Positions 16,393-24,445 are shown, counted from the stretch's first letter. The stretch: 48,404 bases of DNA from Paenibacillus sp. LHD-117 (GCF_030929555.1 NZ_JAVFVT010000051.1:1-48404); one strand, 5' to 3'. The notes: generated from the letters alone by a model not told the origin. Numbers and translations: made by a program.

Positions 16393-17093
16393 GCACCGCC
16401 AAATGCGAAATCATTAAGGATTTATTGCCTCTCTACGTGGACGAGGTGTGCAGCGAGGCAAGCCGGCAGTTCATTGAGGAGCATCTCGCCGAATGCAATA
16501 GCTGCCGGCTCGCGCTCGCGGACATCGAAGTCGCGCTGCCGCTGCCCCCGTCGATGCTGGAGGCGAACCGCCGGGAAGGGACGGCCATCCAATCCCTCTC
16601 CGCGTTCTGGAGCCGCGCGAAGCTGAGAGCGTTTCTGAAAGGGGCCGTTATCGCGGTTTCCTTATGCACCGTCCTGCTGCTTGGTTACGTCGGTTTGTTC
16701 CAATGGAACATCCGCCCCGTCCCTTCTGACGTCATCCAAATCTCGGACGTGTCCCGGCTGTCGGACGGCCGGATCGTCTACCACGTGAAGATTACGGACG
16801 GGTATGATCTGAACCAGACCAATTTCGAAACCGACGAATCCGGCAACTTTTACGTCACCCCGGTACGTCCCGTCGTGAAGAAGAAACCGATCACCGAAGT
16901 GGGCCTGTTCAATATGTACTACACGTTCGACGAAGCGGAAAACAACGCCTACCAGGCGAACTTTGGCAACGGCAAGGCCATCGAGGCGCTGTACTTCGGA
17001 AGCGAGAAGGATCCCGTGCTCGTGTGGAAAAAAGGAATGGAGCTGCCGCCTGCGAGCGTGGAAGTCGAAGCTCATTTCGCGCAGGACCACTAA
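16389..17093 (+). CDS. Zinc-finger transmembrane anti-sigma factor
   Basis: This 234-residue protein should hold the upstream sigma factor at the membrane. Residues 1-45 form an anti-sigma zinc-binding domain with H32, C36 and C39 (HLAECNSC), plus C21. A single transmembrane helix lies near 84-105. The outer domain (about 107-234) is soluble, contains SDGRIVYHVKITDGYDL, and has no recognised enzymatic motif. Its start overlaps the sigma-factor stop by 4 bp. Release of the sigma factor by regulated proteolysis is the common mode for this type but cannot be seen in the sequence. Confidence 0.9.
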   Translation: MSTAKCEIIKDLLPLYVDEVCSEASRQFIEEHLAECNSCRLALADIEVALPLPPSMLEANRREGTAIQSLSAFWSRAKLRAFLKGAVIAVSLCTVLLLGYVGLFQWNIRPVPSDVIQISDVSRLSDGRIVYHVKITDGYDLNQTNFETDESGNFYVTPVRPVVKKKPITEVGLFNMYYTFDEAENNAYQANFGNGKAIEALYFGSEKDPVLVWKKGMELPPASVEVEAHFAQDH

Positions 17094-17173
17094 GTAGGCA
17101 ATACTAATGAGGGAGCGTGCCATGGCAACGGCAATGGCAATCGTCGCGTAGCGCGGCACGCAATCGAATCGGC

Positions 17174-17210
17174 AGAGCAAGCGACCGCCATGCGGGGGCT
17201 TGCTCTTTTT
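17174..17210 (+). terminator. Terminator of the sigma/anti-sigma operon
   Basis: AGAGCAAGC and GCTTGCTCT form a 9-bp stem, with CCGC/GCGG pairing inside and TTTTT after it. The rest of 17094-17313 holds nothing I can identify. Confidence 0.85.
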
Positions 17211-17313
17211 GAGCTGCACCAGGTTCTGCAGCTTCTGCGCGGTCTTCTACGACACCCATGCGCCGTGTCCCCTTCGCCGCCGGGCGCTCCCAAGATCGGT
17301 CCGGAGGCTGAGG

Positions 17314-17349
17314 TATAATAACCGAGTACTTAATATACTGTTTATATAA
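17314..17349 (+). promoter_or_regulatory. -10 box and TetR-like operator before the ABC exporter
   Basis: TATAAT at 17314-17319 is a likely -10 box with a poor -35. Just downstream, TACTTAATATACTGTTTAT (17328-17346) matches 16 of 19 bases of the palindromic site at 22149-22167 in front of the tetR gene. The core AATATAC-T-GTTTATA is an imperfect palindrome. Its place after the -10 box suits a repressor operator. Confidence 0.55.
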
Positions 17350-17376
17350 CATACAATTACTGAGGAGTGATAAAAA

Positions 17377-18279
17377 ATGTCGCGAAACGCAATCGAAGTG
17401 CGCAGACTCGGCAAATCGTACAAGGACAAAGCCGTGCTTGACGGTCTTAATCTATCCGTGCCTGCGGGCTCCATCTTCGGGCTGCTCGGCCCGAACGGCG
17501 CCGGCAAAACGACGCTCATCCGGATTCTGTCCACGTTGACAGCGCCGGATGAAGGATCGGCAAGCATCGCGGGTTACGACGTCGTCGCCGACAAGAAGGA
17601 AGTCAAGCGGTCGATCAGCTTGACCGGACAATTCGCGGCCGTCGACGAGGTGTTGACCGGCGAAGAAAATCTGCGACTGATGTGCCGGTTATCCGGGTTG
17701 TCGGCGGCGAAGACGAGCGAACGCACGGCGGAGCTGCTGAAGCAATTCGACCTTGAGACGGCGGCCGGCAAGCGGGCCAAAACCTACTCCGGCGGCATGC
17801 GGCGCAGACTAGATCTCGCCCTTAGCCTTGTGGTGAACCGCCCCGTCCTGTTCCTCGACGAACCGACGACGGGCCTCGATACCATCAGCCGCCGCGCCTT
17901 GTGGGAGATGATCCAGAAGCTGAAGCAGCAAGGCATGACAATTTTCCTGACGACGCAATATTTGGAGGAAGCCGACGAGCTCGCCGACCTGATCGCCGTC
18001 ATTCACGGCGGCCGCATCGTCGCCCAAGGCACCCCGGAAGAGCTGAAAGCCCGGGTCGGCGGAGAGGTTATCGAACTGCGGAACGGCCGCGACGAGCTCA
18101 TCCGGTCGATTCCGACGAGCGGCGGCCTAGCAGACATCCGGCAATCGATGAACGAGCTTGCCGTCCTCTATCCGCCGGACACGAGAATCGGCATTCGCAA
18201 GCCGAGCATGGACGACGTGTTCCTCGCTTTAACGCAAGAGCCGTCAACCAAGAAGGAAAAGGAGGTATCCGTTTCATGA
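17377..18279 (+). CDS. DrrA-type ABC exporter ATPase
   Basis: This 300-residue ATPase belongs to the daunorubicin-resistance (DrrA) class of drug or lipid exporters. Walker A is GPNGAGKTT near residue 36, the signature is YSGGMRRRLDLALSL, Walker B is VLFLDEPTTGLD, and the switch is TTQYLEEADELAD. The C-terminal extension, with GGEVIELR and KPSMDDVFLALT, is the DrrA-class regulatory tail (DUF4162-like). It pairs with the permease whose ATG overlaps its stop. The operator-like site at 17328-17346 suggests control by the TetR protein encoded at 21328-22116. The exported substrate is unknown. Confidence 0.92.
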   Translation: MSRNAIEVRRLGKSYKDKAVLDGLNLSVPAGSIFGLLGPNGAGKTTLIRILSTLTAPDEGSASIAGYDVVADKKEVKRSISLTGQFAAVDEVLTGEENLRLMCRLSGLSAAKTSERTAELLKQFDLETAAGKRAKTYSGGMRRRLDLALSLVVNRPVLFLDEPTTGLDTISRRALWEMIQKLKQQGMTIFLTTQYLEEADELADLIAVIHGGRIVAQGTPEELKARVGGEVIELRNGRDELIRSIPTSGGLADIRQSMNELAVLYPPDTRIGIRKPSMDDVFLALTQEPSTKKEKEVSVS

Positions 18280-19034
18280 GAACCTTGCTAACGACAAACG
18301 CCATGTTCATAGGGCGCAGCCTGCGCCACAGCATTCGGAACGTCGAAGCGCTGCTGATGGCCATTATGCTGCCTATATTTCTTATGCTGCTGTTCACGTA
18401 CGTATTCGGAGGCGCGATCGACTCGGGCGGCGATTACGTCAATTACGTCGTGCCGGGCATTATTTTGTTATGCGCGGGCTTCGGGGCGTCCAGCACGGCG
18501 GTCGATGTGGCCACTGACATGACGAACGGCATCATCGACCGATTCCGCACGATGCCGATCCAAGCGACCGGCGTCGTGACGGGCCATGTCGTCGCCAGCT
18601 TGGCACGCAACCTGGTGGCCACCTGCGTCGTCATCGGCGTCGCACTTCTTGTCGGCTTCGAGCCGTCCGCCAGCCCCGCGGAATGGCTCGCGGCTTTCGG
18701 GCTCATCGCCCTGTTCATCCTCACATTCACTTGGCTATTTGCGGCGATCGGCCTCGTGACGGGCAGCCCTGCTGCGGCGAGCGGCTACGGCTTCGCGCTC
18801 CTGTTCCTCCCGTACTTGTCGAGCGCCTTCGTGCCGACGAATACGATGCCCTCTTGGCTGCAGGGCTTCGCGAACCATCAGCCGATCACGCCTGTCATCG
18901 AGACGATCCGCGGGCTGCTCTCCGGCACGCCGATCGGCGACACCGGCTGGCAGGCTGCACTCTGGTGTGTCGGCATTCTGGCGGCCGCCATCGTTTGGGG
19001 CGCTATCGCTTTCGCTCGGAAATCGCGGCAATAA
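18276..19034 (+). CDS. DrrB-type ABC-2 exporter permease
   Basis: This 252-residue membrane protein has six predicted helices and the ABC-2 signature regions of DrrB: YVVPGIILLCAGFGASSTAVDVATDMTNGIIDRFRTMP near the middle and FANHQPITPVIETIRGLLSG near the end. The ATG overlaps the ATPase stop (ATGA) and has AAGGAGGT 9 bases upstream. Together the two genes form a complete two-gene exporter, probably a dimer of each subunit. A strong terminator follows at 19050-19096. Confidence 0.92.
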   Translation: MRTLLTTNAMFIGRSLRHSIRNVEALLMAIMLPIFLMLLFTYVFGGAIDSGGDYVNYVVPGIILLCAGFGASSTAVDVATDMTNGIIDRFRTMPIQATGVVTGHVVASLARNLVATCVVIGVALLVGFEPSASPAEWLAAFGLIALFILTFTWLFAAIGLVTGSPAAASGYGFALLFLPYLSSAFVPTNTMPSWLQGFANHQPITPVIETIRGLLSGTPIGDTGWQAALWCVGILAAAIVWGAIAFARKSRQ

Positions 19035-19049
19035 CACGTGCGCAAGCTG

Positions 19050-19096
19050 AAAGGGACCTGGTCTCCATCGCCGGATGGAAACGAGGTCCCTTTTTT
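19050..19096 (+). terminator. Terminator of the exporter operon
   Basis: AAAGGGACCT and AGGTCCCTTT pair, with CCATC/GGATGG pairing inside and a T6 tail. A 15-base direct repeat (about TTTTCCGTTCGTAC, twice) follows at 19093-19122. Confidence 0.9.
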
Positions 19097-19190
19097 CCGT
19101 TCGTACTTTTTCCGTTCGTACTTTTCCCCTTCGTCGCTTGCCTTGATCCTTTGAATCATATTTACAATTACGACACTGAGTGTTATTATA

Positions 19191-19204
19191 TAATTACGTA
19201 ATTA
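19191..19204. promoter_or_regulatory. Perfect palindrome before the winged-helix/GyrB-like gene
   Basis: TAATTACGTAATTA is a perfect 14-bp palindrome, embedded in an AT-rich stretch that also contains the overlapping palindrome ACGTAATTACGT. It lies 33 bp before the start codon. It is a candidate operator, perhaps for the winged-helix protein itself; this is inference. Confidence 0.45.
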
Positions 19205-19236
19205 CGTTATTAAATAATTTAATCGAGGTGATTCGC

Positions 19237-20352
19237 TTGACCAGAGATTACGGAAAGGAACTGGACTCGCTCAAGCAGCAGCTTGACCAGCTTCAAGCAA
19301 GCTTTGAGCGGTTTGCCAATCAAGCATCGCGTCAATCCCCGTTGCCCGGCAACGGCAGCGGCAGACAACTACATGCCGAAGACGTACAAGACCCGCAAGA
19401 CATGGGCGCCTTTTATTTCTCGGGACAATTCAAGGGCGAGAACGGGCGCTACAAATGGGAGCCGCAGGAACGCTCCGTTCGGCGCCTGCTCGACCTCGAC
19501 GGCGACAAAACGGCCAAAATTTTATCGGCGCTCGGCCACAAACAGCGGATCGATATCCTGCGAGCCGTCTTGCAAGAGCCGCTGACGGGAGCTGAACTAG
19601 TGGATCGCTTGAATATGGGAACAACAGGACAACTTTACCATCACATCAAAGCTTTGCAAGGAGCCGATCTCCTCGCGCAAGAGGAACGCGGCGGCAAATA
19701 TACCTTTCCCGGCCATCGGGCGCTACCGTTCCTGCTGTTATTGGCCGCGGCGTCGGAGCTTCTGGATACGAGCGAATACATGGAGTTGGCGGAGGCCAGA
19801 AATCATGCCGGCGACTATTTAGGAGCTTCGCCGGAACAATATGATCCGCACCATTTATTAAGATCGGTATTGGAAAACTCGATTCTCGAGCATCAAGCCG
19901 GCTATTGCTCCGACGTGAGCGTCGTTTTTCACAACGATGGCAGCGTGACAGTGGCCGATAATGGCAGAGGCATCCCCGTTCAGGCTTTTCCCAATTCGGA
20001 AAAACCTCGCGTGCAAGCGGTTCTCACTGAAATTAGCCGATTCGCCACCGCTACCATCCATTCTCCGGGCGGCGAAAAAGGGATCAGCATGCCGATCGTC
20101 AACGCATTGTCTCAAAGGCTTACGGTCGAGGTGCGAAGAGAAGGCAAAGTGTTCCGTCAGGATTATAAGCACGGTATCCCGCAAACGTCCCTTCTCACCG
20201 TCGGACTCACGAGCGAAACCGGAACCAGCCTGACGTTTCTACCCGACAAAAACATCTTCCAAATCGGCTTTGATCATAGATTGTTCGCCAATGAAATAAC
20301 GGGCATCACGAAAACCGCTCCAAACTTAAAGATCCATCTGCTTGAGGATTAA
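19237..20352 (+). CDS. Winged-helix (ArsR-like) protein with a GyrB-like ATP-binding domain
   Basis: This 371-residue protein starts at TTG 19237 (GAGGTG 6 bases upstream). Residues 5-30 look coiled-coil. Residues about 90-160 are an ArsR-like winged helix (ILSALGHKQRIDILRAVL, then QLYHHIKALQGADLL). Residues about 203-345 track the GyrB N-terminal ATPase subdomain: HHLLRSVLENSILEHQAGYC, VTVADNGRGIP, GGEKGIS, PIVNALS and ETGTSLTFLPD. Compared with E. coli GyrB, N46 (N214), D73 (D241), R136 (R301) and T165 (T330) are kept. The catalytic base E42 is S210 and D49 is L217, so it may bind a nucleotide or gyrase-type inhibitor without hydrolysis. No transducer or topoisomerase domain follows. Confidence 0.8.
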   Translation: MTRDYGKELDSLKQQLDQLQASFERFANQASRQSPLPGNGSGRQLHAEDVQDPQDMGAFYFSGQFKGENGRYKWEPQERSVRRLLDLDGDKTAKILSALGHKQRIDILRAVLQEPLTGAELVDRLNMGTTGQLYHHIKALQGADLLAQEERGGKYTFPGHRALPFLLLLAAASELLDTSEYMELAEARNHAGDYLGASPEQYDPHHLLRSVLENSILEHQAGYCSDVSVVFHNDGSVTVADNGRGIPVQAFPNSEKPRVQAVLTEISRFATATIHSPGGEKGISMPIVNALSQRLTVEVRREGKVFRQDYKHGIPQTSLLTVGLTSETGTSLTFLPDKNIFQIGFDHRLFANEITGITKTAPNLKIHLLED

Positions 20353-20498
20353 AGGTAATGCCAAAATGGAGCAGCAGCCATCGCGCGCCGCTCCTTACCC
20401 CCGACTTCCGCCCAGGTTCGCCACCTGCCAAAGTCTATTCCTCATCGGGCCGTCTGACGGTAAAATAAAGCCATGTTTGACTAAGGGAGCGAATGACG

Positions 20499-21248
20499 AT
20501 GCATTACGAGCAGAAAGTCCGACACGAAATCGCCGTCTGGGAGCATCAATTGTTCAAGCCGCCCGGCTGGCTGGAGCGAACCTCGAAGACGATCGGCACT
20601 CGAATCAACAATTTGATTCCCCCGAAGGTTCACAACGTCATTACGACGACCATCAAGTCGATCGTGCGCACGGCGCTGTTCGGCGCGGAGTATTCTCCGC
20701 ATCGGCCCGTGCAGCGGGATATCGGGCTGGAGCTTACGGATCAAGAAGCGAAGCGTCTCTTCTCCTTATACCAAAAAATCGCGACGGCCGAAGGCGCGGG
20801 CACTGGCGCAGGCGGTTTTGTGCTGAATCTCGTGGACTTCCCGGCGCTGATCGCGATAAAGATGAAGATGTTGTTCGAGACGGCCCATGTTTACGGGTAT
20901 GATACGAAGCAGTTCGACGAGCGGGTTTTTATTCTGAAGGTGTTCCAGCTCACGTTCTCCGGACATGGGCAACGCGCCAGACTGCTGGATTCGATCAAGA
21001 GGTGGAATACGGAGAAGAAACAGTGGGTATCGGAAGCCGATTATTCGACCAACCTGGACTGGGAGACGTTCCAGAAGGAATACCGCGATGCCATCGACTT
21101 CCGTAAAATGCTGCAGATGGTGCCGGGCATCGGCGCGGTTGCCGGCGCTTGGGCGAATTATACCATTCTCGAGGAGCTTGGCGAATCCGCCATGAACGCC
21201 TACCGATTAAGAAGATTAAACGACGACGCAGACAGAATGCTCGAATAA
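20499..21248 (+). CDS. EcsC-family protein
   Basis: This protein of about 249 residues matches the EcsC family, soluble or peripheral proteins of unclear function named after the third gene of the Bacillus ecs locus. Typical segments are GTGAGGFVLNLVDFPALIAIKMKMLFETAHVYGYDT and the C-terminal VPGIGAVAGAWANYTILEELGESAMNAYRLR. AGGGAG lies 9 bases before the ATG at 20499; the ATG at 20493 is only 3 bases away, so the later start is preferred. It stands alone between the winged-helix/GyrB-like gene and the convergent tetR. No ABC genes of the ecs operon are adjacent. Confidence 0.85.
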   Translation: MHYEQKVRHEIAVWEHQLFKPPGWLERTSKTIGTRINNLIPPKVHNVITTTIKSIVRTALFGAEYSPHRPVQRDIGLELTDQEAKRLFSLYQKIATAEGAGTGAGGFVLNLVDFPALIAIKMKMLFETAHVYGYDTKQFDERVFILKVFQLTFSGHGQRARLLDSIKRWNTEKKQWVSEADYSTNLDWETFQKEYRDAIDFRKMLQMVPGIGAVAGAWANYTILEELGESAMNAYRLRRLNDDADRMLE

Positions 21249-21273
21249 ATGGGGAGTCATGGGTTCTCGAACA

Positions 21274-21317
21274 AAAAACCACTCTCCTCCGCATCGTCGA
21301 TACGAAAGTAGAGTGGC
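21274..21317. terminator. Bidirectional terminator between ecsC-like gene and tetR
   Basis: CCACTCT (21280-21286) pairs with AGAGTGG (21311-21317). On the minus strand the stem is followed by a run of six T, which fits termination of tetR. Confidence 0.65.
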
Positions 21318-21327
21318 TTGGCTTTTC

Positions 21328-22116
21328 TCATTTGGCCCCCATGCAGCGCCGAGTCTCGACGTATTGCTCGATGCCGTCCAGGATGCGCTCCAGTCCGAAG
21401 GCCAAGTCATCCTCGATCGGATTACCCGTCTCTCCGGTGTAGGCGCCGGACATGATCAGCGGGGACAGGAACGGGAATTGTCCCGGCTTCACGAGCTCCT
21501 GAAGAGCGGTGGTATAATCCAGCCCGTTAAAGGCGTCCATGGTCCCCCCCGCTTGCAGCACAAGCGCCTGATCCCGTTCGATCAAGCCGCAGGCTCTCGA
21601 ATAGCTGCTGACGAGAAGAAGAAACGACATTTTCTCGAAATCGTTCACCGGAAAATCGCGCATGATGCGCAGCATCCAGTCGATGACGCGCAGGTTGTTC
21701 GGCATGAGCGGCAAGCCCTGAATCGGAATGTCGGCGTACCACGGATGATCGCGGAAGACCCCGACGCAGACGCGCACGTACTCCTTCATTTGCTCCCGCC
21801 AGCTATCCCCTTCGCGCTCTTCCGGAATCGGAATGTCGCACACGGCGTCCTGCATAAGCAGGAGAAGATCATTTTTGCTTGATACGTATCGATACAGGGA
21901 CATGGTCGTAAAACCGAGCGATTGCGCGACTCTTGCCATCGACACCGCCGCAAGCCCTTCCGCGTCCGCGATCGCGATGGCCGCCTGCACGATTTGCGGA
22001 ATGCTGAGCTCGCCCTTTGGCCCCCTGCGCTGCTTCTTCATGATGCCCCAGCCCAGCTTGACGCTTTCGGGGAGACGATTGATCGCTTCTTCATTGTACT
22101 GGTCGTTGCTTGACAT
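21328..22116 (-). CDS. TetR-family repressor
   Basis: This 262-residue regulator has a TetR-type helix-turn-helix at about residues 35-85, including IVQAAIAIADAEGLAAVSMARVAQSLGFTTMSLYRYVSSK. The C-terminal ligand domain is of the kind found in repressors of DrrAB-like exporters. The ATG at 22116 has GGAGGG 10 bases upstream. The perfect palindrome at 22153-22167 lies just before the gene and a similar site lies before the exporter at 17328-17346. I infer that it represses both itself and the exporter 4 kb away. The ligand is unknown. Confidence 0.87.
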   Translation of the reverse strand: MSSNDQYNEEAINRLPESVKLGWGIMKKQRRGPKGELSIPQIVQAAIAIADAEGLAAVSMARVAQSLGFTTMSLYRYVSSKNDLLLLMQDAVCDIPIPEEREGDSWREQMKEYVRVCVGVFRDHPWYADIPIQGLPLMPNNLRVIDWMLRIMRDFPVNDFEKMSFLLLVSSYSRACGLIERDQALVLQAGGTMDAFNGLDYTTALQELVKPGQFPFLSPLIMSGAYTGETGNPIEDDLAFGLERILDGIEQYVETRRCMGAK

Positions 22117-22152
22117 AGAACCCGCGCCCTCCGCTGCTGCATTTGTATACTT

Positions 22153-22167
22153 GATATACAGTATATC
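22153..22167. promoter_or_regulatory. Palindromic operator of the TetR gene
   Basis: GATATAC-A-GTATATC is a perfect 7-1-7 palindrome in the 60-bp gap between the lipoprotein gene and tetR, where the tetR promoter must lie. It resembles the site at 17332-17346. Confidence 0.65.
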
Positions 22168-22176
22168 ATAAGGGGG

Positions 22177-22983
22177 TCACGGCAACACCAGTTCGAACAA
22201 CCCATCGGTCTCGCCGCCGCAGCCGGCCAGCTTATATTCCGTTCCACGTTCCGTCCCCGCCTTCTCGATCGATTCGCAGAAATCCACCCTTTTATCCGGC
22301 ACTCCGAACGCATCGTGTGTATTATCGTAACGGAACCGGATCGTATCCCCCGCGAAATTCAGATTATAAAAGATCGGACCGCCTTCGATCGTATACTGGA
22401 CGACCTGCACGTCGTCATGTTTGCCGCCTTCCACATTGCTCACGAACGTCTCCCACTCCTCGGCATTCGCGTATTCGCCGGTCGGCTCGCCAACGACGTC
22501 GCCGTTCGCCTTCGCCTGCTCCGAGTCGTATTGAACCTCCCAGATCAGCTCGTACAGCGCTTTGGTCGCTTCCTTCGTCAGCGTATAACCCGTGCCGGTG
22601 TCGCTTACATAGGTGAACATGCCATGATCGCTGCCGGCATCCAGCCACAAGTGGATTTCCTTCCGCTTGCCGCCTTGATCGATCACGACATCGTAATCGG
22701 GGAACGACACATCGAGCTGCCCTTCCATTTTGTCGGCGGATTTGACCGCTTTCGAAAAGGCCGCAATCTCATCTTTCCCCTCGAACGCGGCGTACGGCTT
22801 CTCATTCACGCGCATGAAGTCCAGCGACCTGCTTACAACGACCCTGTTGCCTTGCATATCTCCGCCCTGCGTCCCGGCTGCATTCGTAGCCGTCGGAGCT
22901 GCTTCACCTTGCTTGCCGGCGCCGCAGCCAGCTATGGCCATGCCCAAGACGATGCTCATCCCGATCAATAATAGGCGTCTCAT
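22177..22983 (-). CDS. Lipoprotein with DUF4362-like C-terminal domain
   Basis: This 268-residue lipoprotein has the lipobox IAGCG near residue 20. The middle part, with KEIHLWLDAGSDHGMFTYVSDTGTGYTL, resembles the YhfM-like domain of Bacillus lipoproteins. The C-terminal part, with WETFVSNVEGGKHDDVQVVQYTIEGGPIFYNL, matches the pattern of DUF4362. No enzymatic residues are evident. GAGGGGGGA lies about 6 bases before the ATG at 22983; an ATG two codons earlier is too close. Its end is only 60 bp from tetR, but tetR has its own operator, so co-transcription is uncertain. Confidence 0.78.
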   Translation of the reverse strand: MRRLLLIGMSIVLGMAIAGCGAGKQGEAAPTATNAAGTQGGDMQGNRVVVSRSLDFMRVNEKPYAAFEGKDEIAAFSKAVKSADKMEGQLDVSFPDYDVVIDQGGKRKEIHLWLDAGSDHGMFTYVSDTGTGYTLTKEATKALYELIWEVQYDSEQAKANGDVVGEPTGEYANAEEWETFVSNVEGGKHDDVQVVQYTIEGGPIFYNLNFAGDTIRFRYDNTHDAFGVPDKRVDFCESIEKAGTERGTEYKLAGCGGETDGLFELVLP

Positions 22984-23101
22984 CTTCATTCCCCCCTCTT
23001 TTTTTATCAATAACGAAACTCACGAAGCAAAAGGTGCAAAACTCCCTGGCCTCCAAAAAATAGCAGCAGGCATTAGCAGGTCATAAAGTCCTAAACTACT
23101 T

Positions 23102-23120
23102 TTGTTCGATTGAACAATCG
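23102..23120. promoter_or_regulatory. Palindrome upstream of the SRPBCC gene
   Basis: TTGTTC-GATT-GAACAA (23102-23117) and the overlapping CGATTG-AA-CAATCG (23107-23120) are both perfect inverted repeats. They lie in the 204-bp divergent region, 70-85 bp before the SRPBCC start. This is a candidate operator for an unknown regulator. Confidence 0.4.
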
Positions 23121-23187
23121 TATCCGTTAGTGGTATCATTATCCAGAAACCGAAACCTAAATCCAATAAAGCGAGGCGGTATTCCAA

Positions 23188-23622
23188 ATGGAAACAGAGA
23201 ACACGGTCACTATAACGGTAGAAACCACGGTTCACGCACCGGTCGAAAAAGTATGGGCATACTGGACAGAGCCGCAGCATATTACCCAGTGGTCTTTTGC
23301 TTCCGATGACTGGCATGCGCCGCATGCCGAAAATGAGTTAAAGGCCGGCGGAAAATTCCTTACGCGAATGGAAGCGAAGGATGGAAGCTTTGGATTTGAT
23401 TTTGGCGGAGTTTACGATGAGGTAGTAGAAAACAAACTTATTTCTTACACGCTTGGAGACGGAAGAAAAGTCAAAATTACATTTATTAGTCAAGAGAACG
23501 GCACTCGGATCATCGAAGATTTCGAAGCGGAAGGCACCAATCCCGTTGAAATGCAACAAGCAGGCTGGCAGGCGTTTATGGACAATTTTAAAACATATAG
23601 CGAAACTACGAATCAAGCTTAG
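23188..23622 (+). CDS. SRPBCC (AHSA1-like) protein
   Basis: This 144-residue cytosolic protein has the START/AHSA1-like fold. It opens with VTITVETTVHAPVEKVWAYWTEPQHITQWSFASDDWH, includes GGKFLTRMEAKDG, and ends with QAGWQAFMDNFKTY. Family members bind hydrophobic ligands or act as Hsp90-activator relatives; no specific function can be given. It is monocistronic, with a clear terminator at 23649-23672. Its codon use is more AT-rich than the surrounding genes, which may reflect separate acquisition. Confidence 0.88.
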   Translation: METENTVTITVETTVHAPVEKVWAYWTEPQHITQWSFASDDWHAPHAENELKAGGKFLTRMEAKDGSFGFDFGGVYDEVVENKLISYTLGDGRKVKITFISQENGTRIIEDFEAEGTNPVEMQQAGWQAFMDNFKTYSETTNQA

Positions 23623-23648
23623 GCAAAATGAATCGGACAAGCAGATTG

Positions 23649-23672
23649 AACCTTCCTTTCGGAAGGTTTTTT
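23649..23672 (+). terminator. Terminator of the SRPBCC gene
   Basis: AACCTTCC and GGAAGGTT pair around TTTC and are followed by a T-rich tail on the plus strand only. Confidence 0.88.
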
Positions 23673-23686
23673 CTTTTATTGAACAT

Positions 23687-24275
23687 TTACAGCAAAGGCG
23701 CCATCTTCAGCCCAAAAAAAATGATGCCGCCGATGCCCAGCAGAACGATGAGGCCGTACAGGGCTGACGCGGCGTATGGACGCGCGTTGCCGGCTGGAAG
23801 CCTGCATTCCAGCCACTTGGCCGCAGAAACGATCGCCATCCCTTGCGCGAGGAACAAGGATGTCCACAGGGCTTGATTAACCGCTCGATAAACGGGCTGC
23901 TCCAGATCCGTCAGAACAAGGAAAAGGAAGGGGATGCCTATAACGATAAATAACAGGAGCCCGTTAAGCACGGAGGCGCGCCAGGCTGATTTAGGCAGAA
24001 AACCTGCGCAGGAGCGCATAAGCAATTCCGGACATCGACCCGGCGGAGAGGAACGCGAAGAGCTGGATGCTGAACAACCCTCCCCATGTAAAATCCGGCA
24101 CGCTATCGGACATGATCGCGGCGACTCTCATATAAAGCCGCGAAAGCAAACCGACGGGCTGGCTTACCGCAAAACCGGCGATAAGGGCAACCGCTAGATT
24201 CCGTATGATCGGCAGCAGCTTGCGGAATCGATTCGCGGTTTTTTCAGTTGCGGTTGCGGTTGCGGCAGGATTCAT
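23687..24275 (-). pseudogene. Small multi-pass membrane protein gene split by a frameshift
   Basis: Two overlapping frames look like one gene. The first part (24275-23991, GGAGG 9 bases before its ATG) gives about 90 residues with hydrophobic segments and ends YALLRRFSA then stop. The second part (to 23687) continues with GFLPKSAWRASVLNGLLLF and further helices but has no ribosome site of its own. Removing one base from the four-base run at 23999-24002 gives a continuous RRFLPKSAWRAS reading and a protein of about 195 residues with five or six helices. It is either a real frameshift or a sequencing error in a homopolymer. No function is recognised. Confidence 0.7.
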
Positions 24276-24445
24276 AGTCGTTAGCCTCCGATAGAATCAG
24301 ATAAAAAAGGATGCCATTTTCCCTCAATCTTACTATACAAGAAGGCGCCTATATAGCGCGTTTTTCGAAAAAAATAGGTTCGCGAGGCGTATCTATTCCG
24401 TGCGCCGCCCCTCGCGTACGGCGAGCCGGCCGCATAAAAAAACAA

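Noticed and set aside
17104..17567. Minus-strand open frames upstream of the exporter
   Set aside because: They run through the terminator at 17174-17210 and the exporter promoter region and show no protein-like features.
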